Shown in pieces: positions 45,314 to 59,329 of a stretch of DNA of 64,000 nucleotides. How positions within the stretch are numbered: the stretch's first letter is position 1; each line of letters opens with the position of its first letter. Origin of the DNA: Sanghuangporus weigelae. Taxonomy: Eukaryota > Basidiomycota > Agaricomycetes > Hymenochaetales > Hymenochaetaceae. Made by a program: the position numbers and the translations under genes. The stretch is taken from the NCBI GenBank assembly GCA_033182465.1, contig CP137323.1, positions 806,001-870,000 on the forward strand, given 5' to 3'. The notes below the pieces were generated by a model. The model saw only the letters and a list, made by a program, of their open reading frames with translations, had not been told where the DNA came from and searched no databases.

Positions 45314-47587
45314 ATGGCGAATGCCCAGAGGAGTGGTTCGTCAAAGGGGCCGGATCCTATAATGCTCACTCTCTTCGCGAATCGCTTCATGAGCGTCGCA
45401 GAAGCCATGGGAAGATCACTTCAGCAAACTTCAATTAGCACGAATATCAAGGAACGACTGGATTTCTCGTGCGCTCTATTCGCACCCGATGGAGACCTTG
45501 TTGCGAATGCTCCTTTCATCCCGATTCATCTTGGAGCAATGAGTTTGTACGTTGCAACGTTCAAAGCACTGACCTCTGTATATTGAAACACGTATTTCGT
45601 TTCAGCGCTGTGAGGTATCAGATGAAGATATATGGAAAGGGTTTAAAAGAAGGCGACGTTCTCATGACTAATTCGCCTCGAGCGGGAGGATCGTAAGTGG
45701 TATTTATTCATCTCCCTGCAGAATCACTTATCTCACTTGACTCAGGCATCTCCCAGATATAACAATCATCACACCAGTCTTTAACCCCAATGATCCGGAA
45801 GATATCATATTTTTTGTTGCCTCTCGGGGTCATCATGCAGATGTAGGCGGGATCCTTCCAGGTTCCATGCCTCCGACCTCTGTCACGATCTTCGATGAAG
45901 GCGCAGAGATCGTGAGCTTCAAAATCGTAAGCGGAGGCGTCTTTGACAGCGATGGCTTACACGAACGTATGATTAACGTTCCCGCACGATACCCGGGAAG
46001 CTCAGGATGTAGAAACATCAAGGACGTCGAAAGTGACTTGAAAGCCCAGGTCGCTGCAAATCATAAAGGCATTCAGCTTATTCGCTCGATGGTGGAGGAG
46101 TATGGCTTGAAAACAGTCCAAGAGTATATGTATCATATTCGTACGAATGCGGAGATGTCGGTGAGGAATCTGTTGAGGGATGTTGTGAAGCAATTGGGCA
46201 GGAATGTGCTGTCCTCTGTAGATTATTTGGATGATGGAACACCTGTACGTTTTATGTGTCTCTGCTGTCGGGAGCGTTCTTTACCTTCATATTCTCAGAT
46301 TCAACTGCGCGTCGAGATTAACGAAGAGGAAGGATCCGCGGTATTCGACTTTGAAGGCACGGGACCCGAAGTCCGCAACAACCTCAATACACCTACGCCA
46401 GTCGTACATTCTGCAATCATCTACTGTATACGTGCCATGCTCGACAGTGATATCCCGCTCAACGCCGGATGCCTTGTCCCGCTCGATAGTGAGTTTTCAT
46501 GACTTCCTGGTTACCTGACTTGACTCGAATTCTGCACGCTCAATAGTCAGAATACCGAAGAAATCCCTTTTGATCCCTTCGCCGACTGCTGCGGTGTGTG
46601 CTGGGAATGTCTTGACCTCGCAGAGGATCGTCGATGTTGTACTCAAGGCTTTCAATGCCTGTGCTGCGAGCCAGGGATGCACGAAGTACGCTTCTTTTCT
46701 ACTTGAGAAACTATAATTGACTGATGATGTTGTAGCAACCTGACATTCGGTGCTGGCGGGAAGGATAAAGACGGGAAAGTCACTGCTGGCTGGGGTTACT
46801 ATGAGGTATGTGTATACAGCAATATACAGTCGAACAGAATCAATATCAACCTCTTTGATTAGACCATCGCAGGAGGCTCAGGCGCTGGACCGGGTTGGCA
46901 CGGAACCTCAGGTGTACATACACACATCACGAACACGCGTATCGGAGATGTAGAACTCCTCGAACGCCGATATCCTGTTCTGCTTCATCGATTTGGCTTG
47001 CGCGATGGTTCGGGAGGCGAAGGAATGTACAAGGGTGGCGACGGTGTGATTAGGGAGATCGAGTTCATGCATCCGTTGCAGGTGTCTATTTTGTCTGAGG
47101 TCCGATTTATTTTCTTCCCTGTTGCTCATTTCCGTTTGGCGTCTGGGTGCTTACGCGATTTTTTTTATAGAGACGAGCTCGCCAACCGTACGGCCTCGAG
47201 GGGGGCGGCCCTGGTGCAATGGGTAGGAACCTCTGGATTAAACAACTTCGCGAAGAAGATGGAGATCTCATACTTGAGGATAACGATCCTCTCGACGGTC
47301 CTCCTTCAGCAGCCTCCGCATCACAAAAAGAGAAAGAAAATGTCCGGCCTCGTGAATTGGAACCGAGGATTATCAACATCGGAGGGAAAGCGACGACATT
47401 CATGGGGAAAGGTGATAGGTTGTTGATTGAGACGCCCGGAGGTGGGGCTTGGGGCGCAGCGAAGACCGAGGCAGGGGAAGATGGGAAGAGCATGATTGGA
47501 AGCGTTGCGGAGAAGGTGAAGAATTCGGTTGAGTGGGCTGCGAGGGGCAGTCTTGCGGAACGTGCGGCTGCTCAGGCCGGGTTTTAG
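45314..47587 (+). CDS. Hydantoinase B/oxoprolinase-like protein (HyuB only)
   Basis: Exons 45314-45546, 45606-45692, 45746-46244, 46299-46488, 46547-46685, 46736-46805, 46863-47099 and 47171-47587 give 623 residues. The whole protein corresponds to the HyuB half of 5-oxoprolinase/N-methylhydantoinase. Segments: [20 protein letters not shown] near the start, [114 protein letters not shown] and [11 protein letters not shown]. These enzymes hydrolyse cyclic amides such as 5-oxoproline with ATP, and ATP use sits in the HyuA half, absent here. A TATA-like catataaataac at about 45240 supports this as a true gene start. Partnering with a separate HyuA protein is possible. Confidence 0.88.
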
Positions 47588-48012
47588 TCTGCGGATATGC
47601 TTGGAGAGAAGATTGTAAGAGTAAGACTTGTATTGTCGGGTCTGTGGCACGCAAAATGGTGATCATTCACGTTCACATTGGCGAGAAGCTCTAGACTCGA
47701 TACATACAACGTCAACGAAGGCGGATAAAATAATCGAATAATAAGTAGAACCTTCGTTCTATAAGAATATAAAAGGACAAACAAATAGGAGGCGTGAGCT
47801 ACATGCATTTCGTGAAGATACACAATAAATAGCTACCAGGAGGAGGTATCGCACAAGAAGGGATGGATATTAGTCGATCGAAGGGTACAATACGATAGAA
47901 AAGTCAAAAGAAAAAAATCGACGTCGAAACTGGAACGATCGAGACATGGATACAGAGAGAAGCTCGTCAATGCTATCGTTGGGCATAAATATGAGTTCTT
48001 GTCTCTGTATGC

Positions 48013-50797
48013 TTAGAGGACGAATTTGAGAGACGTGTCCTAAGAAGTAGGTGCGAGAAATTAGCGAAAGGCAGAAGCGGTGCAAGAAAGGAAGACGAAC
48101 AATTGGATGTGATGCGGAGAGCTGAGGTTTCTGGCTGAATCTGTTTTTGAGGATTCTCCTATACAGAGATGAACCTGGTAAGGGATCGGTGCGCAAAAAA
48201 TCGAGGTCAATTACGAACCGGATATTTACGAGGAGTTCTTGGTACGTCTGGTCGGGCTTCGTTTCTATTATACACGCCGTTAATGCGTTGGCATAACTTG
48301 ACAGGGACGGATACTGCTTACTCAATGAACTCGTGAACGCCTATTGATGGAACGGTCAGCTATCTGAGAATGGTTTGAGAAAGATGAAACATGCTCACGT
48401 AGCTCATCGCACCCGTAGCTTCGTTATTCTGATACGTATCCGCGCTCGTCTGAGAGTCTTTGCATCCAGCCCAGCAGATCTACATATGTTTAACAGATCA
48501 GAAGAATAACTTCACAAAAACAGATTAGAAAAGGACTTACGACATCCGCAGGACTTGTCTTGATCTTCATAGCATACTTCCTGCGTCTCCCTTCATTGCC
48601 AACGCTACGCATGCCATCAGCAAATGCCTGAGTGAGGTTTTCCATGCTGAGCTGGCCATCAATGAAGGGACGGTCGCCGAATGTGTCGGCGCCAGCCGCG
48701 CGGTCGAGATTGGGTTCACGTTTGAGCTTGCCGTTAGTGCTATATGTATATGGCAGGTCTGCGGGAGAAATAATGAAGTGAGTTTGTCTGAAGATTGGAT
48801 GGAACAGGATGCCGAACCGAGTGCGGAGCCAGAGTGGCAACACTAGAGTTGAGCTATCAGTTTCGTGGCTGAATAGAAAGAGATAAAGGAGATAATTACA
48901 TCGAAGATGGCCTGCACAGAATCAAAATTAGTAAGCTTTCCTTAAGATAAACGCGACAGAACACTTACCGTTAGTCGACAACCTGCTGGTAAACGTCTGA
49001 CCTAAGGTTTTGTCAGCCTTTTTAGTTAGGAAAAAGCGTGCGATAAAATGTAGTACCATGAGCGTATGCATGTCCTGTAAGTAAAATTAGAGTGAAACGT
49101 AAATCGCGATTAAATGACAAATAGACACGCACGTCGTCAACGATATGGCCTGTTTTTTTCCAGTCCAAAGGAAAGATGGCTTTGCATGAAACAGTCAGGA
49201 TCAGCTATACCTCAGATAGGTTCATAAAAGGTCGGCTCACTTTCATCAAAACCGTCAATTTCGTCGCCATCCTGATCTGGCGTCTGTCCGCCATGTCCTG
49301 AAACTGAAAGTTGATTCGCTGGTGAGTTGATATAAGTACAATTTTGAACAATCACGAACAATGAAAGACTAGGGAATCGTGAGCCTGCGCGTCCCGGACG
49401 AGCCATTTCATAGCATCAATTATATTTCGTCTTGTAGGACGCTCTCGTTGTGATCTACCCTCGTCTGTTAATAGGACAATGTCTCCGGGCTGGAAAGCAT
49501 AGCGCTCTAACGGAAGTGTGAGTTGAAAACACCAAAATGACAGACAGAAGTTACACGAACTTATCAAGAAGCTGCGCATCCTTCTCGCATCGTTGATGCA
49601 ACCGTTAAGTTGATTAGCCTGCCCGATATAATTGATACCGATCTGGTCAAATAATCGTCAAGTACGATCATGAATGAAAGTAGTTATCCTAAGATATTTA
49701 CACAAAGAGCCTTCTTTCGCCTAGAACATTGAGAGTACTGGAAAAAATGCCGCTTATTACCTATCGAAGGACCGTAGTAAATGATGTCCTTGGGAGGCAA
49801 GTGAGGGACAGGCATTTGCATTGTCGGAACAAGATTTGAATGAGCTGTGAAGATCGTCAGTTCACCCGGATTGACTGTAAAAGGAAGGCACAGAAACAAG
49901 CCAATCTCGGAGGAAGGCATTGAGAAATACGTACGGGGAGCAGCTGCATGAGCATGAGGAAGCTGTTGTGCATTATGAGATGGCCTAACGTGATGCGCTG
50001 CCACAGGCGTGCCGTAAACCACTTGGGCCGGAGCGCTTGCGCCTTGTTGGTGAGCAGGTTGAGGAGGCACGGCATACGTCTGTCCATTGGCATGGATAGT
50101 AATGTTCGGAAGCCGACCATGCGAGGTTGGCCTATGATGACGATCATGATGATGGTGCTTGTGTAACTTATTCTGACGAGGTTCTTGTGATGTAGCTCGT
50201 ACGTAGACGGGCTCTTGACCATGATGTCTGCGGCTTTGATGGGTATGTACAGCTGGGTAGCCTTTGGAGAGGTCCATTCCCCTTTCTCTTGATCTTCCTC
50301 TATTATCCCTATAATCAACTGTACTTAGGAAAGAACGAGGTTTCGAATAATTTGAAATCTACCATTCTGTAGGAGGGATAGGCGGTTCGTAGCTATCGTG
50401 TGAAGATCATCAATATATGCTTGGGAAATCAAAATCTACAACAGTTGACTTACCCGTGTTGGGGGATTACGAAGCCTCCCGAGGATACAGGACGTGGCGA
50501 GGGGAGCGGTGACTGCTGAAACGTCTCGTAGGTTGGATGCCTGTCCGAAGATGTCGGTGATTTCCTTAAGAACCGAACAGACAAGTAAGCAAGCGGGGAC
50601 TCACGGAGTTGGGAAACTGGGGAAATCAGAATAAATTCAATTAATGATTAATCTCGATCTTCATGTGGCGAGTACTTCCTAGGCAAGACTTACGCAGGAG
50701 AAGGAGACGGTACACGGTGCATATAGTCATGCATCGCGGGAGCTTGAACTGGGGCATTGAACGAGTTACTGCGCGAGCGCGAATAAAAGTGATGCAT
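48013..50797 (-). CDS. MCA1: Type I metacaspase
   Basis: About ten exons on the minus strand, from ATG 50797 (MHHFYSRSRSNSF) to the stop at 48013 (end HPIDTSLKFVL). The long prodomain (about 1-170) is rich in His, Pro, Gln and Arg. The caspase-like domain then follows: KALCV, [61 protein letters not shown] with the catalytic His, GFDE, YPMDWKKTGHI, and after another intron AIFDCCHSGSALDLPYTYS with the catalytic Cys. The small subunit has SPADVISWAGCKDSQTSAD and TYQELLVNIR. Metacaspases cleave after Arg/Lys in a calcium-dependent way and act in stress, aggregate clearance and cell death. The Cys pair DCCHSG replaces the fungal DSCHSG, as in plant enzymes. Start chosen as the first in-frame ATG of the leader exon. 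Confidence 0.9.
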
Positions 50798-52064
50798 ATC
50801 GTTCCAGATACTTTGAGAGGAAGACTAGCCGAGATGGAAGTGGTTCAGGTCGAAGGAGGGGGACGGGCCTTAGCAGGCTTTGACTGGTTTGCTTGTATGA
50901 TTTGGCGCCGATCAAGTCAGAGGCCAAAGCGTGAGCCGAAATCCCGAGCCAGAGCCGGCCGCCCAGAGAGACTTCCACTCATGCCGAGAGATTGCCTAAT
51001 GCGGGTCGTCGGGCCGCGCAAGCACCGATCCACACGTCACTTCTCACCATTCCGACTTCCGAGTTATGCACAAGTGCAAGGCAAGTGTTTCGACCGCGAC
51101 CGCAAAGCTATCGCGCAGCAGGACGGACTTGTCGGCAACATTCTGTCAGTCAACGATGACCAATACGCTCGTCTCAAGACCATAGAAGACTGCAGTAGAT
51201 TGCCAAAAGCAGAGGGACGGGGTAGTCATTTATCTACCTTTTGCTTCAGTGGCATCGCCGGTCAACTGCGAGACGGCAGAAGATCTTGCTGCTGGGAAGA
51301 CTATGATGCCAAGCCAAGCATTCACAACTCAAAAGAGATGCAAGCAAGAGAATGAGATGGGATTGTCATACACATAATCCTTTTTCGAGATGCAGGACAA
51401 AGACTGACAAAGAGTTTAATTCGCTTATTGCCTGCTTGTTTTTCACTCACTCCTCGAAACTACGCAATTAGTCTCATTCGGACCGATGGAGGTGATGTGA
51501 TGCGGATGACATCGGCTGGAGACGCGAACACGTGACCTTTGTTCAACTACTAGATCAGGCCGTAGTCCCCCATCCCCTCCTTATCCCTGCTTTCCTTCGT
51601 ACGTTCATCTCATCTGAACAGGCGCTCACGGCGCAGGCAACACTCTCTGCTGCACGTTGAGCGGTGAAGCGGGGTGGATTACGTGATATACATTCATCCT
51701 TTCTTAGCTGTATTTGAAGGTATGCGTTTCTGCGGCCTACATAACATAACACGCGTCGCTTATTCACTACTGCTGCCCCTGCAATGCGTTGCAGGTATTT
51801 CGTTCCAGGACAGGAGCCATTCGAGTCAATAGTCTCTCTATAACGCGTCTATACAAGCAACTGCAACTTTCTTCCCTCCCTTCAGCATCTCGGTCATCTC
51901 ACGGCTACGTCCTGCACTGACCATCATCTCTTATCGCACGACCTCTGTATACTGCACGACTTGTACATCAACGTTTCTCTCTGTTCGGCTATCATCTCAT
52001 CCCTCTCTCTAAAACAACATATTTATTAACGTCCTGACGATCATTTACGACTGCCATTCTGACG
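50798..52064. other. Divergent intergenic region (metacaspase / serine-rich gene)
   Basis: About 1.27 kb. An Arg-rich plus-strand frame (50663-51355) overlaps the metacaspase first exon and reads as promoter sequence by composition. The last about 250 bp before 52065 is a C/T-rich leader (ctctctctaa, catctcatccctctctc), typical of fungal promoters. Confidence 0.5.
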
Positions 52065-55000
52065 ATGCGGAGCTCAACCTTATCTCGCACGCCTACGCCG
52101 CTGGAACGCGATTCAATCATGACCGCGCCTCCTCTCACTCAGCTCCCTACGATACGAGTAACTACAGCGACGCCTTCCGCCATGGACACCCATTCATCAA
52201 GCCCGTCGACGGCGAACATATTGGCCCCGAAGATCGAACTGGCGCCACGCAAACGCCTCGTGCCCAAGAAATCGAAGCTCAGTCTACTCGGAGGCTCCAA
52301 GAAGGAGAAGAGCAAGGACTTCAGCGACGTTGCCCGTCGTGTTGGCGCGCATTCCCCGACTCTTGGTAGAAGCTTTGAAATATATGTCGATCCTGCAGAC
52401 GATCCTGACATTGGCGAGATCGTCGTGCTGAAGAAGAAGAAATCCCGCGTTGGCCTCAATGAGGTACAATGGGGGCCGCTCGGTGATGTCACAAATACAG
52501 GAAAAGAGCAGACTACGGATGTTAAGACCGGCTTGAAGAAGTCTACTCCTACGGAAGCGTCTTTCAAGGATAAGGACGACGAGAAGGACAAATGGTGGGC
52601 AAAACGCGCAAGGAACGACTCCAAGGGCAAGCCTAAGGAAACGTCTAGGATGAAATCGAAGGAAAGGTTGACGGTAGCTGCAAAGGAGAACCGGAAGTCC
52701 TCTGCGAAGGATACTACGAAGCAGCCCGTAAAGGCCCGTAAACCTACTCGTAAGATGCTAATCAAATCGGTGATGCATAGATACTGAAATTATCAATGAA
52801 GCTTTAGAGAACTCCAAAAGTTCTGACCGCAGGCAACGTTCACAATCTTTAGATGCAAGTGCGCTTCTCGGACCGTCTACAGGTCCTTCTAAAGCCAATT
52901 TCATATCTGTCCCAATGCCCGATGATGACGAGAAGATGACGACGACGACGACGACCACGCGACGAGGTCACGTCCGAACAAACACATCTCCAAGCCTCTT
53001 CGGTGAACGTCCCTCTACCCTTCAAGGCATTGCAGCTGTAACACAACCGTCCAAAGATGAGGAGAAACTAAAGAATGGCTCGATTGCTTTAAGAGCGATA
53101 CGTTCGGTTCGATCCCTCGCACGTATCGGCAGTTGGGCACAACTCAAGAACACGCCTGCTGAGTACGACGAGCACCCGGCCAAGAAGTCTAAAGACAAGG
53201 CTGAGAAGAAGGAGAGGAAGAAGAAAGAAAGGACAACGAGCATGCGGAGCTCGAAGAGTGGTTTTGAAGCACTCAAGAATACGTTCGGTTCTGTAAGGAA
53301 GAGCGTCGATCTGTCAGGGACGATTCGTTCAGTTTCTTCACAAGCAACTGCAGTCTCGAGTTCGCCGGACAGAACAGTCCGTCACAACAGAACGCAGTCG
53401 GGAGCATCTGTTGCGTCCACAGTCCGTAATGACAGTCCTCGAGGTGCAGACGCTGAACCTATTATCGGGCGTGCCCCGAAGAGCTCAGGAGCGTCGACGA
53501 TTCGTTGGGATGATCAAGTTGACACCGTAAAGGAACGGCGCACTTCTGCCGCGGATCCTGCATCGACAGCAGAATCCACCGGGAGCAAGAAGAAATCTCC
53601 CGAGGGACGAAAACGACTAGGACTGGTTTCACTGTTCCCAGAATTGATGCAAAGCAATCCCAGAGGAACGGCAGACTTGCCGGAGCAGACAACACAAGCT
53701 GGGTGCGCTGAAGGGGAGACAGAAACCTCGACGACACTGCTCGACATAAGCTCCGTAACGTCACTAGATAGCCCGTCCAGGAGAGCCCGTCCTAGGCCGC
53801 TGTCTGAGCAAATGTTGGGACGTGGGCGGCCAAGAGGAGTTATTGGGGATAAGGATACAGGTAGGATATAAGCTTCTTGTATGCGCAGTAGATGCTAATA
53901 CTGTCTTGGGTATAGGCGTCATTCGGATACTCGACAATGCGACTTCTGACTTGGCTTGCCTCATCAACCGACTTGATCTCGAAGCTACTCCTACCGCTTC
54001 GCCTGTTGGAGAGTCGCCTAGAAGCGGTTTGCTTGAGCGATCACGAGTTGAAGACTCGAAACCGGATGTCGTGGTCAAGAAACCAGCCAAGCAACTTTCG
54101 ATCGAAAACTTGCTTGGCTCGCTAAGAGCGTATACTCATCGTCGGAAAGCCGCATCTACTTCCGCTGCAGAAACTCTAGGAAGACGTATCGCACCCTGGC
54201 CTCAATCAGATATAGAGCTAAAACAACCAGAACGAAAGGAACCCCGACATGTTTTACGACGAGAGGAGCGCCAAGCGCGTTCTTCGGCTTCCCCTCCTGC
54301 GCGATATGAACCAAGCCCTGTTTTCCATCCTCTTCCTCCACCATCGCGACGAGTATCAGACGCCTCGCTGGATATGGCTCAGAATAAACCTCGTATGCTA
54401 GAATTTGATCCGGCTATGCCATCATCTTTCGCGACTTTCGGCAAGAAACGCTCAAATGGTACCGATGGCTCCATCACTCCGACCAGAACGGCAAGACGAG
54501 CGCGTAAAGGTCGTGGTTCATCTGCTTCTCAGAGTGGTTTAGTCTTGACATCAGCCAATGATGTCTTTGCAGATGCCGAGGCGCGACCCACGCAGGGAAA
54601 ACGCAGTACATTGGGTTCCGTAGGCTCCCGTTCAGTTTCATTCGATCCCGAGGATCCTGATTGCGACATTCCCGATGAACTGCGAATGTTGTTGAATAAA
54701 GGCGCGCAGCCAGATGCATCGTTTTCTACTAGTAATTACGAGGAGGTTCCGTCCAAACGTTCATCAGCTAGATCATCCCTTCCGTCACCCGGGACCCCGC
54801 CGCGCGAACCCCTTCCTCCCGTTCGATCTTCAGTCCCTGTCTTTCCCGCTCCTCTGTCCAACGAGTTGAGCGATTACAATGACGACGCTTTCATCGCTTC
54901 TTACGACGATGAGAATGACACGAAGAAGTCGTTCGACTTCACTGCGGAGCTAAGAAAGCTTGACTGTAACAGTGACGGTCCGACGGATAACAGTAGCTTC

Positions 55001-58000
55001 GTTATGCAGCTCGAGGAGGCGTTCAAGACACCTAAGAAATACTCCGTTCGCGACCTCGGTTCGAGACTTGGGTTCGGCGCGCTCAACGCCTCCGAGGTCC
55101 CCCCTGTTCCGAAGATGCATTATCCACTGGCGCAGGAAGTTGTTCTCCCCGAATCTCCAGAAGTTTCAGAAATGACAAGTGATGGAGACTATCGAGATAG
55201 CAGCTTTTCAGATTGTTTGGGCTCGGATCGCACGGATGATGAGGACATGTGCGTAAGGCAGCCATTACAGGTGGTACGACCTACTGCCTCTTCTAAGCCT
55301 TCGCAGGGAAGGTTGGACTTGAACTTTAAGTTCGGTGGAGACACTTCTAAGCGCTCTGAGGAGACGAACACCTCGGAGAACTCGTTCGTTCGCCCGGAAT
55401 GTGTTCCTCGGATGTTGACAGATTCGTGCGATCCGACGCGTTCGTCCACTGATTCTGCTGAGTTCGAACAGTCGGGGTCAGCGAAGGTCGACTTCCTCGT
55501 ACCATTCGCTCGCAATCAATCCCGTTGCTCCTTGGACTCTGCGCACTCAGGCAAGTCCATGACGCTTTCGGATATCATACCACCGCCGGACCACGAGACT
55601 CGCAGATACTCGTATACGTCGCTCAATGAGGATGAGAGCGCTATGTTAAGGTCGATCCTGGCCAAAGCGGCTAACTTGTCAGATGTCAGCTTAGGAATGA
55701 ATTCCGACCGTGATTCTACAAACAGCAACAGACAACGCGCTTTGGACCGTTTAATAGCGCATTCAAGACAGAACTCCGATGTCAGTTTTTCGGGATTAGC
55801 ATCATATGAAGACATCCGCCGTGGCTTCGAATTTGGGTCGTCACGGCCTGTCTTCTATCCTCCTCAACCCTGTGCTGCAGGCAGTTCTCTTCTAGTCCCG
55901 AACGCAGCTTGGCGCAGCTCGATTTTGAGTCTTGGATCCGTTTCGTCGTATGGCCGTGTAACTCGCGATGGCGCCAAAAATCCATTTGATTATCCTGTTC
56001 CTTCTAAGCGCATATCAGAGGATATGTCGTGCACAGTTGAGGATACGTTCTCATTCCTGAAGCAAGATCCAATGCGTCAGAGAGTCAATAGTGACGCATC
56101 CAAATACTCTGTTGACTCGCAGTACTCGCATATCAGGCCGGATGTCCACCAACGACGAAACCGTAGACAAGTCGAGTCAATTATCTCAGTGACATCTGGT
56201 CCTCCCGTGAGTCTGTACAATCGTGGCTTCAACCCGGGTCGGACAACCTTTACGTGGCGCCAGCGGACGTCGTCCTTTGAATCTGTGGCAAGTGGGTTCT
56301 CTGCTCACCGATTAGAGAGACCTGGCGTAGGCGACAAGATGTTCGAATCAGCTCGTGACCTCGGTGTTCCTCTTGCATCTATTTCGGCATCTCCATCGCA
56401 GGCGGATTCAAGTATGAATTGGCATTCCTCATACGATTCCCTCGTGGATGGTGAGCGTGATCGTGACCAGGATTCCCTCATTGATGATACGGGAAGACGT
56501 TCTATGATGGGATCGCAAGAATCCCTGTTTGGCCAGAGTAGCTACAGGCCTGGCCTTATGGCACCTCCTCAGTTCAGACCTGTCTCTATTTACAGTTTTG
56601 AGACTCGTGGCAGCCCGAGGAAGGACGACGATACAGTCATTTCAGTACGTATGAATAAACAATACCCAAGTTTCGTTCTTTATCTTTTGTTATTTAGATG
56701 CTTGGAGGAGGTTTTGTCAGACGTCGATCAATTCGTTCTATGCTTGAACGTTCTCCGTGTGCACGAATGGAGAAGAGGCACCACAAGGATTACGTCGGGA
56801 AGGTTCTTACTAGAATTCCAAGCAAAGATGACTATGACTATAGTGTGGACGGATCCCCGGATAAGGCTCGTCTGATTAGCAGACCGTCTTTCACTTCTGC
56901 GTATGGTCCATATCTACAGCCCGATATTGACGCCAAAGATTCATCCAGCGTTGAAAGGCAATCGTTTGTTTCGACGGTTAGCTCAGAGGCTGCAGGCTGT
57001 CAATTTGATCGACTTACAGATCAAAATCCGGAACTGTCCCGTCTGTCTGCATATGATCCTCACTTTGGTGACGACAGAATGAGCTTGGCGCAGCATGGTC
57101 TTCTTCAGCGAACGAGTCTTGAAAACTGCTGTCTGAGTGGAGAGGGCGAGGATAATACCAACACGAGTACGTCACCCTCATTCATAGCGTTCTTACGGTT
57201 AGGCTTACCAAAATGACAGGACCGTCGCTTGTTGTGTTCCGCAGGCCAGAGCCTGCAGCTCGGAAGCGAAGCGCTTCCACAGGCCAAGCAACTGCTACCT
57301 CGATGACAGACACGCCCCCTCTGACTCGATCTCGGACATCGCGATCGTCGTCACAGTTCACCGGTTCACAGGGTAGCATTGACATCGATCGCTTAAACGT
57401 TCTGCTCGCCAACTCGGCGAATGTTAGTGGATCTGGGAGATCGAGATTGCATAGGAGAGGAAGCGGACATCGACGCAAAATCTCCGAAGCACGCGCTTCT
57501 CGCACCTCGTCCGTCTATGAAACAATTGAGGAAGCACCTGAACTTCATGATGCATTGTCCTATTCGCATAACTCTTCCAAGCTGTCCTTGGAGTCGACGT
57601 TCACGCAAAACCTGCCCGTTCCTGACATCAATGTTGTGCAACGGGAGAGCGAGGATGTGGGTCCAGCATTGCGGATGATGCATGCCCTTCAACTTGAAGC
57701 TCGCATGACCGTAGATGCTAGTAGACGTCAGTGGGCTGATACTCCATATTCAATCGATGCCCTTCAGAGTAAGCATCTATCTATCGGCGTATAGACCTGT
57801 ATTGACTTTGTGACTTTGAAACAGCATTCCAACCTCCTCCTGACCCAGCTGCCTGGAAGGCTTTGTTAGAACAATCGAGGAAAACCTTTGGTCCGCTTCC
57901 ACCTGAATTCCATGGATGTGCTCGTCGACCACGAACGATCTCCCGGCCTTCACCTTATCCTCGTGTTCGTGTCTTCACGCGTCCTCCGAATGTTCTTAAA

Positions 58001-58438
58001 CCTGCACCGGCACCAAATGTTGCAGTACCAGCCGTCAAAATCACCCGGCAGATCCCGAATCCCCTGCAGGAAGCATTTGCGCGTCCCAATGTTGATACGA
58101 ATGTTCAACGACGTAAGCCCGTATTCACTGCGCTGAAACCGAAACCGAAGGTGGATAGGGTCTCAAAGGACACGCTTGATCAGCCTGACCCCGGCTCTCG
58201 CAGTAGCATGCTGTCGGGTGCTCGCAAGCTGATATCAGGATCTGCTAAGAGTAATACGAGGAAATCTCCACAGAAGGGCAAGGAGAATACCGGACAAGGA
58301 CCGTCGCTCAGGTATGTATCTGGTCTCATTTTGCTTGAAACCAACTCATTTGCTCAAAGGGTTGAGACAATCAGGATCAGTCGTCCGCGACCCCTGAACA
58401 GACAACCTTCTGCAATCCCTCGAACCATCCGCGTGTGA
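52065..58438 (+). CDS. Very long serine-rich protein of unknown function
   Basis: A chain of large exons (52065 to about 52768, about 52810-53864, about 53918-56643, about 56698-57166, about 57220-57770, about 57823-58310 and a short last piece to 58438) separated by 40-60 bp introns, giving roughly 1950 residues. It is dominated by Ser, Arg, Asp and Pro and predicted to be largely disordered: basic KKKKSR and KKERKKKERTTSMRSSKS blocks near the N-terminus, many RRxS/S-x-D patterns suggestive of kinase sites, SVSFDPEDPDCDIPDEL, EDESAMLRSILAKAANLSDVSL and, near the C-terminus, PDPAAWKALLEQSRKTFGPLP and SARRK-like basic motifs. No enzyme or membrane segment is seen. Size and composition recall cortex or cytoskeleton scaffolds, but no family is recognised. 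Minor exon limits are approximate. Confidence 0.75.
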
Positions 58439-59329
58439 TTGTATTGCTCGCTTGGTTCATTAAAGAAAAAAAATTATGCTTCCATAACTAACCACAGTCC
58501 AAAAACTGACCCCTATGTCTTCCACACGCACGCCAGCAAAACGAGGCCGCGCTGTTAGTGAAGCACAAGGAACAATATGCTATGAATACTGATCGCTATG
58601 CATTCCTTATTCTCATCACAATTCGCGAGTTCCGATTCCTTTGTTGCTGTTGACCGGATTGACCGCACGATTTCACAGATTCTCACCCACTTTTCCTGAC
58701 TGACGTCCACATTCTTTCATGTTCACGCCTTGATAGAGTCTATAGCTCTGTCGAACGAACACTTATTCCCCTTCACGTGTACATATTACGAACCTTTCTG
58801 ACTGTAACGAGTTGCAACGCTTGTTTTGTTTTTGCCCATTTTTGCTTTATTTGCTTTTGTTTGTGCGTTGTGGCGCCGCGTTTCAGCCTGCGCTGCATAC
58901 GGTAAGCAGCAAGCTATTCTCGCCTCAACCTCATCCCAACTTGAGGAGCGCTTCATACCGAACAAAGGCTATTTATTATCTTTCTGCTTGAAGTTCATGT
59001 ACTTACGAGTTTGTAACGTTGTTACTTCTAGTGTTGAATGAAGAAACTGAATCGCTGGTTACAACTGAAACTTTTCGTCAACTTTGCGGCGGTTGCGGTT
59101 TGCGGCGAGCGCTATGCCTGCGCTAGTGCGGCTGACAGGTCAGTCTGAGACGCGACTGAGGTCGGTACTGCACTGGTTTTATCAAGTTTGCTCATGGGTC
59201 TGCGCCGAGCTCGAGTTTTCGAGTCCTGTCTTTCCTTCCTTCCTTTGCATCGTTCGCTATTCTTGTTTGCTTTCTCTGAGTCGGATGCTTTCGTCAAATC
59301 TGTTTTGATACTCTATTGTATAACACATC
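58439..59329. other. Intergenic region, nothing recognised
   Basis: About 890 bp with the end of the serine-rich gene and the promoter of the F-box gene. Only short frames are present, and no repeat or RNA gene was identified. Confidence 0.5.

Noticed and set aside
50663-51355. Arg-rich 230-codon plus-strand frame
   Set aside because: It overlaps the metacaspase first exon and promoter on the opposite strand, has no domain, and its composition matches non-coding sequence.
52139-52765. 208-codon minus-strand frame
   Set aside because: Complement of the Lys/Ser-rich first exon of the serine-rich gene.
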